Below the pieces are notes generated by a model that worked only from the letters and a program-made list of their open reading frames with translations, had not been told where the DNA came from and made no database searches. From the NCBI RefSeq assembly GCF_018622995.1, contig NZ_CP076022.1:1116001-1180000 (forward strand): 64,000 nucleotides of DNA, written 5' to 3'. The translations under genes and the position numbers were made by a program. This document shows, piece by piece, positions 16,324 through 24,627 of this stretch. The stretch comes from Arthrobacter jiangjiafuii. GTDB lineage: Bacteria > Actinomycetota > Actinomycetes > Actinomycetales > Micrococcaceae. The first letter of the stretch is position 1, and the number at the start of each line of letters is the position of its first letter.

Positions 16324-17265
16324 TCAGCGGTGGCGGGATTGGGACAGCCCCGCCCGGACCAGACGCTGCACCAAAGCCTCCGGGTGTTGCGGTGGCCTGG
16401 TGATGTCATTCCAGGACCAGCGGACAAATCCAACTCCGGTGGCCCGAATGGCGTCTTCCCGGCGTTTCTCCCGCAGGAGGGTGTCCCACGACGGTGCAAT
16501 GCCGGCTTTGCCGCGTCCGTATTTCACCGAACCGTCGAACTCCCCGGCGAGCTTGTGCCCGGGCCAGTAAAAGTCAGTACGGAACCGGCCTGCCGTGGTC
16601 GCGAATTCGTGCTGGAGCTCCGGGTCTGGAAAACCATGCCGGTACAGCACGGCCCGGGAGTAGGACTCCCCGGCTGACTCGGAGAGCACCTGCGCGAAGT
16701 CGATAACCCGCAGGGCCCGGAGTCGTTTGGCGCTGTCAGGCAGGTGCTCGGCTAACTCCCGGAGCTGCTCTTTCCGCAGAGCGGGAAGACCGCGATCGGG
16801 GTCCGGACGAAGGACGTGATCCATGGCCGGGACCGCGCGCTCAAAGTTCAGATAGGCAGCCATGTCCAGGACGGTATGCGCACGGGAAGTCACAGGGACT
16901 CCGTCCCGCATGGTGACCGGTTCCAGCAGCCGGCGCTCAGTCCAGCGGAGATTCCCGCGGCGCCTGCCATGGGTCGGGTGGATGGCCAGCAGCAGTACTT
17001 CGGGCGAATCCCCTATCACTGGGAGTCCCCAGATGACAGCGGCGGATTGTTGGATCAGGACGCGCTGCCCCGGCACCTGTTCCACAGCGGCCCGGATTCG
17101 TGCCCGCTGCCGTTCCCAGGGCGGCAGCTTCTGCCAGTCGTCCGCCTGCATGTAGACACCAGGGCGGAGGCGGACGAGTTTGCCCGATCGGCAGCTCAGC
17201 GCCAGGGAACGCCGGTCCGTACCGCTGGCTTCGGCATCTGCCGAGAAAATGAGTGCGGGGTCCAT
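16324..17265 (-). CDS. AbiEi-type/DUF559 (Vsr-like) nuclease-fold protein
   Basis: 313 residues. The N-terminal 60 residues (CRSGKLVRLRPGVYM) resemble the winged-helix AbiEi antitoxin-like domain common in actinobacteria. The C-terminal region 205-310 has a PD-(D/E)xK layout: SAGESYSR, RFRTDFYWPGHKLAGEFDGSVKYG, then LREKRREDAIRATGVGFVRWSW, as in DUF559/Vsr endonucleases. Function of this combined family is not established; DNA cleavage or repair is inferred from the fold. It is bracketed by the same 19-bp repeat family on both sides (16261-16320 and 17359-17450), which no other gene here shows. Start ATG 17265. Confidence 0.8.
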   Translation of the reverse strand: MDPALIFSADAEASGTDRRSLALSCRSGKLVRLRPGVYMQADDWQKLPPWERQRARIRAAVEQVPGQRVLIQQSAAVIWGLPVIGDSPEVLLLAIHPTHGRRRGNLRWTERRLLEPVTMRDGVPVTSRAHTVLDMAAYLNFERAVPAMDHVLRPDPDRGLPALRKEQLRELAEHLPDSAKRLRALRVIDFAQVLSESAGESYSRAVLYRHGFPDPELQHEFATTAGRFRTDFYWPGHKLAGEFDGSVKYGRGKAGIAPSWDTLLREKRREDAIRATGVGFVRWSWNDITRPPQHPEALVQRLVRAGLSQSRHR

Positions 17266-17358
17266 GCCTCAAGGCTGGACGTGCGGCCGCGGGCCTGCGA
17301 GGGCAGCAGTCCCAGGTGTGGAAAACCCTCCGGTTTGGGAAATTCCTGCCACTGCGCA

Positions 17359-17450
17359 GCGGAGGGATCCGGGCAAAGCGGAGGGATCCGGACAAACCGG
17401 AGCGGACCCCGGACGCACCGGAGGGATCCGGACAAACGGGAGGGGACCCC
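17359..17450 (+). repeat. Tandem 19-bp repeat array (same family as 16261-16320)
   Basis: Units GCGGAGGGATCCGGGCAAA (17359-17377), GCGGAGGGATCCGGACAAA (17378-17396), a degenerate 21-bp unit (17397-17417), CCGGAGGGATCCGGACAAA (17418-17436) and a partial (17437-17450). An inverted partial unit, CCCTCCGGTTTG, lies just upstream. Consensus with the palindrome at 16261-16320 is GCGGAGGGAT-N5-RCAAA at the same 19-bp length. It fills the gap between two genes and contains no ORF. Confidence 0.8.
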
Positions 17451-17460
17451 GGCGGCAGAG

Positions 17461-18111
17461 CTAGATTTCGACGGACCCGTTGGCCGTATCGAAGGTGACG
17501 GACATGATGCCCGGGGTTCCCTTGGGGGAAATCCAGGTGACGCCCACGTTTTCCAGCGGCTCCTCGATGGGGGTGCCAAGCCACTGCGCGACGCGGTCCG
17601 CTGAACCTGCAATGGTCAGCGAGGCCAGCTTCACCGCACCGGGCATGCCGGGCAGGGCAGCGGACGGGTGGAGCGCTTCAGTGCCGTCGTCCCAGCGCAG
17701 CATGTAGGGCACCTGGGGATCGGCGATTAGGCCGTTGATCCCGATCTGCTGCCAGGTGAGCTCCTGGCCGTCGGGGAATTTCCGGTTGCCGGGAACGGCC
17801 GCCCGGCCCAGCCGCTCTTCAAACGGTGCGAGGTTGTCCACCGCTACGCACCAGCCCATCCAGCCGCCTCCGCATTCGGAGCGCTGGCGCACGGCCTGGC
17901 CGAAGGGCGCCTTGTCCGACGCCGGGTGGTTCAGCGCCTCGACGACCTCAATGTACTGGTGGTTGGCCAGGGGGAGAATCATGTTGCGGGTTCCGAAACG
18001 CGGGTGCACACCGCCCTTGACGAAGTCAGCTCCCAGAGCAGAGGCGATCCTCTCGGTCGTGGCCAAAAGACCGTCGGATTCGCAGGCATAAGATACATGG
18101 TCCAAACGCAT
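17461..18111 (-). CDS. VOC family/glyoxalase-like domain protein
   Basis: 216 residues. The opening MRLDHVSYACESDGL and the strand NHQYIEVVEALNHPA belong to the glyoxalase-like domain of the vicinal oxygen chelate superfamily; a second half-domain begins near GGWMGWCVAVDNLAPFEERL. The fold supports metal-dependent lyase, dioxygenase or resistance activities, so the reaction is unknown. Start 18111 is preferred because CATTAT precedes it by 7 nt on this strand; ATG 18120 would add three residues. It is transcribed away from the SAM-riboswitch/metYX unit. Confidence 0.75.
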   Translation of the reverse strand: MRLDHVSYACESDGLLATTERIASALGADFVKGGVHPRFGTRNMILPLANHQYIEVVEALNHPASDKAPFGQAVRQRSECGGGWMGWCVAVDNLAPFEERLGRAAVPGNRKFPDGQELTWQQIGINGLIADPQVPYMLRWDDGTEALHPSAALPGMPGAVKLASLTIAGSADRVAQWLGTPIEEPLENVGVTWISPKGTPGIMSVTFDTANGSVEI

Positions 18112-18290
18112 GCGGCCCATAATGGCACGTTGTGACGCACCTCTCGACCAAGGCTTGCCTAAGTAGGAAAAAGGATCCCTGAACACCGCGAACTTTGATG
18201 TTTGCCCGGCCGCCGAGCCGCCGCGCACTACCCGGAAACGAACCGTCACAGAGGTTGCGGGCGCAGGGGTTATCCGTTTTCATAGGGGGA

Positions 18291-18445
18291 ATAGGTCATG
18301 AGTGCCAGCAGATAGCCCCGGCTTGCTGGCCGGCAACCCTCCAACCGCGGTGGGGTGCCCCGGGTGAAGACCTGGCTGCACGTCAATCCGGCGTGCGGCA
18401 AGCGCGGGTCACACGTGGCTGCCGGCTCTTTTCCGGCGAGAAGTC
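18291..18445 (+). ncRNA. SAM-IV riboswitch (metYX leader)
   Basis: The sequence follows the SAM-IV pattern: GGTCATGAGTGCCAGC, then GCCCCGGCTTGCTGGCCGGC, AACCCTCC, GGTGGGGTGCCCCGGGTGA and GACCTGG. P1 pairs AGGTC 18293-18297 with GACCT 18369-18373; P2 pairs GCCAGCA 18304-18310 with TGCTGGC 18324-18330; and a downstream P5-type stem pairs GCACG 18378-18382 with CGTGC 18392-18396, the outside stem that separates SAM-IV from SAM-I. A further hairpin (18421-18437) lies before the ribosome-binding site AAAGGGAG (18464-18471). SAM binding is expected to shut down expression of metY-metX. Confidence 0.88.
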
Positions 18446-18477
18446 TCGGTGCGGCCCCTGGTTAAAGGGAGCACAAC

Positions 18478-19794
18478 ATGTCAGGAAACTGGTCATTCGA
18501 AACCCGGCAGATCCACGTAGGACAGGAGCCAGACGCCGTCACCGGCGCCCGGGCGCTGCCGATCTACCAGAGCACCTCCTTCGTCTTTCCCAGCGCCGAA
18601 GCAGCAGCCAACCGGTTTGCGCTGGCCGAGCTGGAGCCGATTTACACCCGGATCGGCAACCCCACCCAGGAAGCGGTGGAAAAGCGGATCGCCTCGCTGG
18701 AGGGCGGGATCGGCGCATTGCTGCTGGCCTCCGGGCAGGCCGCGGAAACCCTGTCGATCCTGAACCTGGCCCAGTCCGGTGACCACATTGTGGCCAGCCC
18801 CAGCCTTTACGGGGGCACCTACAACCTGTTCAAGCACACCTTGAAGCGGTTCGGCATTGACGTCACTTTCGTCGCAGACCCGGACAACCTGGACCAGTGG
18901 CGCGAGGCAGTGCAGCCCAACACCAAGGCGTTCTTCGGCGAGGTGGTTTCCAACCCGCGCCAGGACGTCCTGGACATCGAGGGCATCAGCTCCATCGCCC
19001 ACGACGCCGGCGTGCCGCTGATCGTGGACAACACGCTCTCCACGCCGTACCTGATCCGGCCGATCGAATGGGGCGCGGACATCGTGGTGCATTCGGCCAC
19101 GAAGTACCTGGGCGGACACGGCACCTCCATTGCCGGCGTGATCGTGGACTCGGGCAACTTTGACTTCGGCGCCGATCCGGAGAAGTTCCCCGGCTTCAAC
19201 ACCCCGGATGAGAGCTACAACGGGCTGGTCTATGCCCGCGACCTCGGCGCCAACGGGCTGCTGGGCGCCAACCTGGCCTTTGTCCTCAAGGCGCGGGTCC
19301 AGTTGCTGCGCGACCTTGGGCCGGCGGTGTCGCCGTTCAACGCGTTCCTTATCGCACAGGGGCTGGAAACGCTGAGCCTGCGGATGGAGCGGCACGTGGC
19401 CAACGCCGCCGTCGTCGCGAACTGGCTGGAAAACCACGACGACGTCCTGTCGGTCGCCTATGCGGGCCTGGAATCGAGTCCGTGGTTCGAGCGCGGCCGC
19501 AAGTACGGGCCGCGCGGTACCGGAGCCATTGTCTCCTTCGACATCGCCGGCGGTATCGAGGCCGGCAAGCGCTTCGTGGACGCCTTGGAACTGCACTCCC
19601 ACGTGGCCAACGTTGGTGACGTGCGCTCCCTGGTGATCCATCCGGCGTCGACCACGCACAGCCAGCTCGGCGCGGAGGCACAGGCGTCGGCCGGAGTGAG
19701 TCCGGGCCTGGTGCGTCTCTCGGTGGGCCTGGAACATGTCGATGACATCATTGCGGACCTCGACGCCGGTTTCCGGGCAGCCAAGGGAGCGTAG
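18478..19794 (+). CDS. metY: O-acetylhomoserine aminocarboxypropyltransferase (sulfhydrylase)
   Basis: 438 residues. PLP-dependent enzyme forming homocysteine from O-acetyl-L-homoserine and sulfide (EC 2.5.1.49). The Cys/Met metabolism PLP signature is present: YTRIGNPTQEAVEKRIASLEGG (57-78), DNTLSTPYL (184-192), and Schiff-base Lys209 in VVHSATKYLGGHG. The length (about 430, longer than the 380-400 of cystathionine gamma-synthases) supports MetY. Ribosome-binding site AAAGGGAG 6 nt before ATG 18478. Controlled by the SAM-IV riboswitch in its leader and followed 8 bp later by metX. Confidence 0.95.
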   Translation: MSGNWSFETRQIHVGQEPDAVTGARALPIYQSTSFVFPSAEAAANRFALAELEPIYTRIGNPTQEAVEKRIASLEGGIGALLLASGQAAETLSILNLAQSGDHIVASPSLYGGTYNLFKHTLKRFGIDVTFVADPDNLDQWREAVQPNTKAFFGEVVSNPRQDVLDIEGISSIAHDAGVPLIVDNTLSTPYLIRPIEWGADIVVHSATKYLGGHGTSIAGVIVDSGNFDFGADPEKFPGFNTPDESYNGLVYARDLGANGLLGANLAFVLKARVQLLRDLGPAVSPFNAFLIAQGLETLSLRMERHVANAAVVANWLENHDDVLSVAYAGLESSPWFERGRKYGPRGTGAIVSFDIAGGIEAGKRFVDALELHSHVANVGDVRSLVIHPASTTHSQLGAEAQASAGVSPGLVRLSVGLEHVDDIIADLDAGFRAAKGA

Positions 19795-19802
19795 CGGTTC
19801 GC

Positions 19803-20945
19803 GTGACACTGCCTTCGAACACCACTGTGACACCGGCGCCGCCGCGGCACCCCGCACCTCTTCGGGACGGGGTGCTGCGGTACGCCGGGATCGGCAGCTT
19901 CGACCTGGAAACCGGCGGGCACCTGCCGCAGGTGACCCTCGCCTATGAGACCTGGGGGAGCCTGAATGCGGACCACTCCAACGCCGTCCTGGTGGCCCAC
20001 GCCCTGACCGGAAGCACCCATGTGGCGCGGGGCAGCAGCGGGGAAGACGGCTGGTGGGACGCCCTGGTGGGTCCGGGAAAAGCCGTGGACACCGACCGCT
20101 TTTTCGTGGTTGCCATCAATATGCTCGGCGGTTGCTACGGCTCCACCGGCCCGTCCTCCACCGATCCGCAGGGCCTGCCCTGGGGCTCCCGCTTTCCGTT
20201 TGTTACCGTCCGGGACTCGGTCCGTGCCGAGGCCCGGCTGGCGGACCTGCTGGGTATCGCCTCCTGGCACACGGTGCTGGGCGGTTCGCTGGGCGGGGCC
20301 CGGGCGCTGGAATGGGCGGTTACCGAGCCGGACCGGGTGCGGCACTGCGCGGTCATCGCCTGTACGGCTGCCAGCACTGCCGAACAAATTGCGTTTGGCC
20401 AGGCGCAGCTGGCGGCCATCCGGCTGGACCCGGATTTCAACGGCGGCGACTACTACAACGGCGCGACGCCGGCGGCCGGGCTGGGTCTGGCCCGCCGGAT
20501 CGCGCACATCACCTACCGGTCCGAAGCGGAACTGGAATACCGGTTCGGCCGCAGCCCGCAGGAGCCCGAGAATCCGCTGGGATCGGCTGTTCCGGCGGCG
20601 CGCGGGCGCTACGCCGTGGAGAGCTACCTGGATCACCAGGCCCGCAAACTCACGGCCCGGTTCGATGCGAACAGCTACCTGGTGCTGACCGAGGCGCTGA
20701 TGAGCCACGACGTAACCCGTGGTCGGGGCACCCTGCAGCAGGCCCTGGCCGGAACCACCGCGGAGTTCCTCATCGCAGCGGTGGATTCGGACCGGCTGTA
20801 TTTCCCGCAGCAGTCCCATGACCTGGCCGCTGCCCTGCCCCGGGAGACGGCGGTGCACATGATCAGCGCTCCGATCGGGCACGACGGGTTCCTCACCGAC
20901 GCCGAGAAGATCGGTGCGCCGCTGCGGGAGCGGTTCTTCGCCTGA
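19803..20945 (+). CDS. metX: Homoserine O-acetyltransferase
   Basis: 380 residues, alpha/beta-hydrolase fold. Acetylates L-homoserine with acetyl-CoA, giving the MetY substrate (EC 2.3.1.31). Nucleophile Ser162 in LGGSLGGARALEW; the other triad members lie in AVDSDRLYFPQQS (Asp) and APIGHDGFL (His). The family-specific VAINMLGGCYGSTGPSS (103-119) is intact. In some lineages MetX enzymes use succinyl-CoA; actinobacterial ones are generally acetyltransferases. Starts at GTG 19803, 8 bp after metY; the pair makes homocysteine by direct sulfhydrylation under riboswitch control. Confidence 0.95.
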   Translation: MTLPSNTTVTPAPPRHPAPLRDGVLRYAGIGSFDLETGGHLPQVTLAYETWGSLNADHSNAVLVAHALTGSTHVARGSSGEDGWWDALVGPGKAVDTDRFFVVAINMLGGCYGSTGPSSTDPQGLPWGSRFPFVTVRDSVRAEARLADLLGIASWHTVLGGSLGGARALEWAVTEPDRVRHCAVIACTAASTAEQIAFGQAQLAAIRLDPDFNGGDYYNGATPAAGLGLARRIAHITYRSEAELEYRFGRSPQEPENPLGSAVPAARGRYAVESYLDHQARKLTARFDANSYLVLTEALMSHDVTRGRGTLQQALAGTTAEFLIAAVDSDRLYFPQQSHDLAAALPRETAVHMISAPIGHDGFLTDAEKIGAPLRERFFA

Positions 20946-21012
20946 GCCGCGCCCGCATCCATCCGCCGCCGCTGCTCTTGCCATCCCGGACCGGGCATGG
21001 CAGAACAAGAGC

Positions 21013-21504
21013 ATGCCTGATCAAATTCGCGTCACGGCGCAGGCCAGATGCTCGCCGGCCCAGCTCTGGCACACACTGGTGGACAACCGGGCGGCGTGGT
21101 GGCCGGAGCTGGATTTCACGGCCAGCCCGGGTGCCCCGCTGACGGAACGGGCGGCCGACGGCGGTGCGCAGCAGGCCACGGGAACGGTCCTGGCGGTGGC
21201 GCGGGGACGGCTGCTGTCCTTCCGCTGGACCAAGCCGGGCTGGAGCGGCCACACGGTGGTGAGCTTCCAGCTGGACGCCGCGCCCGGGCCCGATGATGAC
21301 GATGCCCTGGACCGCGCGGAGGCTCCGGGCAGCAGCGCCGGCTGGCAGGGGAGCACCGGGATGGATTATACCGACGTCGTCGTTACCGAAAGCGGCTTGG
21401 GTACCATCGCCGCGGGCGGGGACGTGGTGGCCGCCCACACGGGGGACTGGGCGGACCATCTGGCGGACCTCATCAAACTCGCTGAGGATGCCTCCGGGAC
21501 GTGA
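21013..21504 (+). CDS. SRPBCC/START-like domain protein
   Basis: 163 residues. The pattern IRVTAQARCSPAQLWHTLVDNRAAWWPELDF, then TGTVLAVARGRLLSFRWTKPGWSGHTVVSFQLD and a long C-terminal helix (GDWADHLADLIKLAED) matches AHSA1-like SRPBCC proteins, which bind hydrophobic ligands or assist chaperones. Ligand unknown. ATG 21013 is chosen because the beta1 strand follows directly; the frame is open further upstream. Central Asp/Ala-rich insertion at about 95-110 is unusual. Confidence 0.65.
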   Translation: MPDQIRVTAQARCSPAQLWHTLVDNRAAWWPELDFTASPGAPLTERAADGGAQQATGTVLAVARGRLLSFRWTKPGWSGHTVVSFQLDAAPGPDDDDALDRAEAPGSSAGWQGSTGMDYTDVVVTESGLGTIAAGGDVVAAHTGDWADHLADLIKLAEDASGT

Positions 21505-21547
21505 CCGGATCCGGGCACCCCGGCGCTTGCGGCCCCCACCGGACCTG

Positions 21548-22426
21548 TCAGTCGCCCGACCCCGGCGGCATGCCCTGGCCGCCAAAGAGCGGCCCGGCCA
21601 CGGGGCGCTTCGCGGCAATTCCGTCCCCGGAGGAACGGTGGCGCACGCGGCGCACCACCCACGGGACAAAGTAGTCGCGGGCCCAGGTAAGGTCCTCGGT
21701 CCGCGCCGTCCGCCAGTTCTTGGCCGGCAGGGGCTTGGGCTCCAGCGGTTCCAGGGTGTGCTCGACGCCGAGGGTCTCCAGCACCATCGCTGCAATGGTG
21801 TGATGGCCCAGAGGCGAGAAGTGCAGCCTGTCCGGCGCCCACATCTCCCTGTTGCTGAGCTCACGCAGGGCCCACATGTCCGCCATGACGATGTCGTGGC
21901 GGGCCGCAATGGTCCGCAGGTTCTCGTTGTAAATGGCCACCCGGCCACGGACGCTGCCCAGCACCGGTGTGGTGCCAAGGTCCGGGCCGGTGAAGAGCAC
22001 CACCGTGGCGCCGCTTTCAGCGAGGCGGGCGACGGCGCCATCCATCTTTTCGGCCAGCCTGTCAGGGTCTCCGCCGGGGCGGATGACATCGTTGCCGCCA
22101 GCGCAGATCGTCACCAGGTCGGGCCTAAGCTCGATGGCCGGCTCCAGTTGCTCCTCGAGGATCTGGTTCAGCAGGCGGCCGCGGATGGCAAGGTTGGCGT
22201 ACGCGAAGTCGTCCCGGTCCCGGGCCAGTTCCTCCGCCACCCGGTCAGCCCAGCCGCGGTGCCCGCCGGGGCTTTCCGGACTCGGGTCGCCGATCCCTTC
22301 CGTAAAGGAATCACCAAGGGCAACGTACCGGTGCCAGGGGTGTTCCGGAGGGGCCTCCGGAACGGCCTCCGGAGAGGCGTCCGGGAAAAGTGAAGAGTCT
22401 GTCGGGGGATTGGAAGGAGAAGTCAC
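21548..22426 (-). CDS. SGNH/GDSL hydrolase family protein
   Basis: 292 residues. All four SGNH blocks are visible: Ser40 in VALGDSFTEG, Gly83 in NLAIRGRLL, Asn112 in CAGGND, and Asp199/His202 in DRLHFSPLGHH, so the enzyme should be an active esterase, lipase or deacetylase. No signal peptide; the first 30 residues are Pro/Glu-rich and probably disordered. Start GTG 22426. Its promoter region is shared with the divergent alpha/beta hydrolase gene. Confidence 0.9.
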   Translation of the reverse strand: MTSPSNPPTDSSLFPDASPEAVPEAPPEHPWHRYVALGDSFTEGIGDPSPESPGGHRGWADRVAEELARDRDDFAYANLAIRGRLLNQILEEQLEPAIELRPDLVTICAGGNDVIRPGGDPDRLAEKMDGAVARLAESGATVVLFTGPDLGTTPVLGSVRGRVAIYNENLRTIAARHDIVMADMWALRELSNREMWAPDRLHFSPLGHHTIAAMVLETLGVEHTLEPLEPKPLPAKNWRTARTEDLTWARDYFVPWVVRRVRHRSSGDGIAAKRPVAGPLFGGQGMPPGSGD

Positions 22427-22500
22427 CGACCCATCCTGTCAACCGGGAGGCCCCCTACGCGACCGTAGGTTGGGGATCCGGCCGTGCCAGAATAATAGTC

Positions 22501-23157
22501 ATGCCCCAAACAGCTCCCTGGAACCCCACTGTCCTTTGGTCCAAGCCTGAAGCCGAACGTGCCGGAACGCCGCTGCTGGTCCTTTTCCACGGCTATCTCG
22601 CGAACGAGGAAGACCTGATGGGTCTGGCGGATTACCTGCCCTCGGAGTTCACCATCGCCTCCATCCGGGCGCCGCAGGCCCTGGGCCCCGGCTATACCTG
22701 GTTCCCGCTGATGAACGAGCCGGAGTTCTCCGTCCAGCGCGTCGTGGACGCCGTGGCCGACGTCGCCGAATGGCTGGACGGGGTTAAGGGCGTCCACAGC
22801 AGCGTGTCGCTGCTGGGCTTCTCGATGGGCATGGCCGTGGCCAGCACCCTGCTGCGGCACCGACCCGCTGACTTTGCCGCCGTCGTCGGGCTTTCAGGTT
22901 TTGTGGTTCCCGCCGAGGGCAACCCGTTCTTCCACGACGAGGAGCTGACGGCCGGCCGCGTGCCGTTCTTCTGGGGACGGGACCAGGCCGATCCGGTGAT
23001 CGACGCGCCGCGGATCGAATTCACCCACGCGTGGCTCAATGAGCACACCGCGCTGACCAAGATCCTCTACTCGAACATGGGCCACGGAATCAATATGCAG
23101 GAGCTGGGCCATGTGAAGGAATTCCTGACCCAGCTGGTGCTCAAGGCCCAGGGCTAA
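22501..23157 (+). CDS. Alpha/beta hydrolase (carboxylesterase/phospholipase-like)
   Basis: 218 residues. The oxyanion-hole strand VLFHGYLANEEDL (28-40), nucleophile Ser108 in SLLGFSMGMA, the Asp region GRDQADPVID and catalytic His in NMGHGI mark a small carboxylesterase/phospholipase of the dienelactone-hydrolase-like group. Natural substrate unknown. ATG 22501 is supported by CAGAAT 7 nt upstream and by the start of homology-like sequence. Divergent from the SGNH hydrolase gene, convergent with the S4 gene. Confidence 0.85.
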   Translation: MPQTAPWNPTVLWSKPEAERAGTPLLVLFHGYLANEEDLMGLADYLPSEFTIASIRAPQALGPGYTWFPLMNEPEFSVQRVVDAVADVAEWLDGVKGVHSSVSLLGFSMGMAVASTLLRHRPADFAAVVGLSGFVVPAEGNPFFHDEELTAGRVPFFWGRDQADPVIDAPRIEFTHAWLNEHTALTKILYSNMGHGINMQELGHVKEFLTQLVLKAQG

Positions 23158-23166
23158 CCGAGGGGT

Positions 23167-23191
23167 CGGCCCGGGACGATTGCCCGGGCCG
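23167..23191. terminator. Bidirectional hairpin between convergent genes
   Basis: CGGCCCGGG (23167-23175) and CCCGGGCCG (23183-23191) form a 9-bp perfect G/C stem with a 7-nt loop in the 41-bp gap between the convergent hydrolase and S4 genes. No long T-tract. Confidence 0.55.
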
Positions 23192-23198
23192 GCGAGGG

Positions 23199-23429
23199 TT
23201 AGTCCTCTGTGACGATCCGGATGGTTTCGCCGTTGACGGAGACGGTGTCGCCGGGGTGCAGCTGGCGGCCGCGGCGTTCCTCGATCTCGCCGTTGACTTT
23301 CACCAGGCCGTCTTCGATCAGCTGCTTGGCCTGGATGCCGTCTTCGGCCAGGCTGGCAAGCTTGAGCAGCTGGCCCAGGCGGATCATTTCGTCGCGGATG
23401 GGAAGGTCTTGGGAATCAGTAGAACTCAT
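23199..23429 (-). CDS. S4-domain RNA-binding protein
   Basis: 76 residues, essentially one S4 domain: IRLGQLLKLASLAEDGIQAKQLIEDGLVKVNGEIEERRGRQL followed by GDTVSVNGETIRI. Stand-alone S4 proteins of this size (YaaA/YbcJ-like or RqcP-like) bind structured RNA such as rRNA or tRNA on the ribosome; the exact role is not assigned. Start ATG 23429. Monocistronic, convergent with the preceding hydrolase. Confidence 0.88.
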   Translation of the reverse strand: MSSTDSQDLPIRDEMIRLGQLLKLASLAEDGIQAKQLIEDGLVKVNGEIEERRGRQLHPGDTVSVNGETIRIVTED

Positions 23430-23501
23430 GTGTCCATTCTGCCCTGTCTTTGCAGGCCAGCGGATTCCAGAGCAGCGCCGCGCCTGTCGTAGGGTTGGTC
23501 C

Positions 23502-24473
23502 GTGCCACATGCTGTGCGGATCAATCCGCTGATAGGTCTTCCCCTCGCCGTCCTCGCCGGAACCGCCATTCCCGCCCAGGCCCGGGTCAACGGTGCCCTC
23601 GGGCAACGGCTCGACGACGGACTGGCCGCGGCGCTGGTCAGCTTCACAGTCGGCCTGGTGGTCATGATCCTGATTTCCGCCCTGCTGCCGCGGGGCCGGG
23701 CCGGTGCCGCCCAGCTGCTGCCCGCGCTGCGCGAACGCCGTTTCCCCCGCTATTACGTGCTGGCCGGCGCCATCGGCGGATACTTCGTGCTCTCCCAGAC
23801 CCTGACCATCGGCCTCCTGGGCGTTGCCGTGTTCACGGTGGCCGCCGTCGCCGGCCAGACACTGACCGGGCTGGTGGTGGACCGGCTGGGGATCGGCCCC
23901 GCCGGTAAGAAAGCCCTGACGGTGATGCGCGTGGTGGGAGCCGTGCTGACCATCGCGGCGGTCGCCTGGGCGGTCAGCCCCAAGCTCAGCGGGACCTCGG
24001 ATGTTTCCGAACTGCTGCTGCCCGTGCTGCTGCCGCTGACCGCCGGAATGCTGATGAGTTTCCAACAGGCCATGAACGGCACCACCGGCATGCACTACGG
24101 CACGCCGATCACCTCCACCCTGGTCAACTTCATCGCCGGCACCGTGGTGCTGGCACTGGTGTGGGGGGTGAAGCTGGCCGTCTCCGGTTTCGGGCAGCCG
24201 CTGCCGGGGGAGTGGTACCTCTACCTGGGTGGGCCGCTGGGCTGCATCTTCATTGGGGTGGGCGCGCTGCTGGTGCGCAGCCTGGGCGTGCTGCTCACCA
24301 GCCTGGGCATGATCGCCGGCCAGCTCATCGGGTCCCTGGTGCTGGACATCGTCCTTCCGGCGCCCGGGTCCGTGGTGGTCGCCGCGACCGTTCTCGGCAC
24401 CGGGCTGACCCTGGTCGCCATTGTGGTGGCCACCCTGCCGTGGAACATGCCGGGGCTCTTGCGCCGCCGATAA
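23502..24473 (+). CDS. DMT-superfamily transporter (tandem YdcZ/DUF606 domains)
   Basis: 323 residues with about ten hydrophobic helices arranged as two homologous halves. Each half begins with the YdcZ/DUF606 pattern (PLAVLAGTAIPAQARVNGAL at 13-32; PLTAGMLMSFQQAMNGTTG at about 180), where the helix-breaking QxxxNG motif is conserved. Inner-membrane permease of unknown substrate. GTG 23502 lies 6 nt after TAGGGT, consistent with a leaderless mRNA. Confidence 0.85.
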   Translation: MPHAVRINPLIGLPLAVLAGTAIPAQARVNGALGQRLDDGLAAALVSFTVGLVVMILISALLPRGRAGAAQLLPALRERRFPRYYVLAGAIGGYFVLSQTLTIGLLGVAVFTVAAVAGQTLTGLVVDRLGIGPAGKKALTVMRVVGAVLTIAAVAWAVSPKLSGTSDVSELLLPVLLPLTAGMLMSFQQAMNGTTGMHYGTPITSTLVNFIAGTVVLALVWGVKLAVSGFGQPLPGEWYLYLGGPLGCIFIGVGALLVRSLGVLLTSLGMIAGQLIGSLVLDIVLPAPGSVVVAATVLGTGLTLVAIVVATLPWNMPGLLRRR

Positions 24474-24627
24474 CCGCCTTTCGCTGCCGGGACCTTAAGC
24501 TGGTAGTTGTAGCTTTTGCCCTCCACAGCCCCTGACCGTGCAACCTGCCGGTGCATACTGCGGACGGGACCATGAGCGGACCGCACCCAGCGGCCCTGTA
24601 AACACGAAAGAACGGCGGTACCATTCC

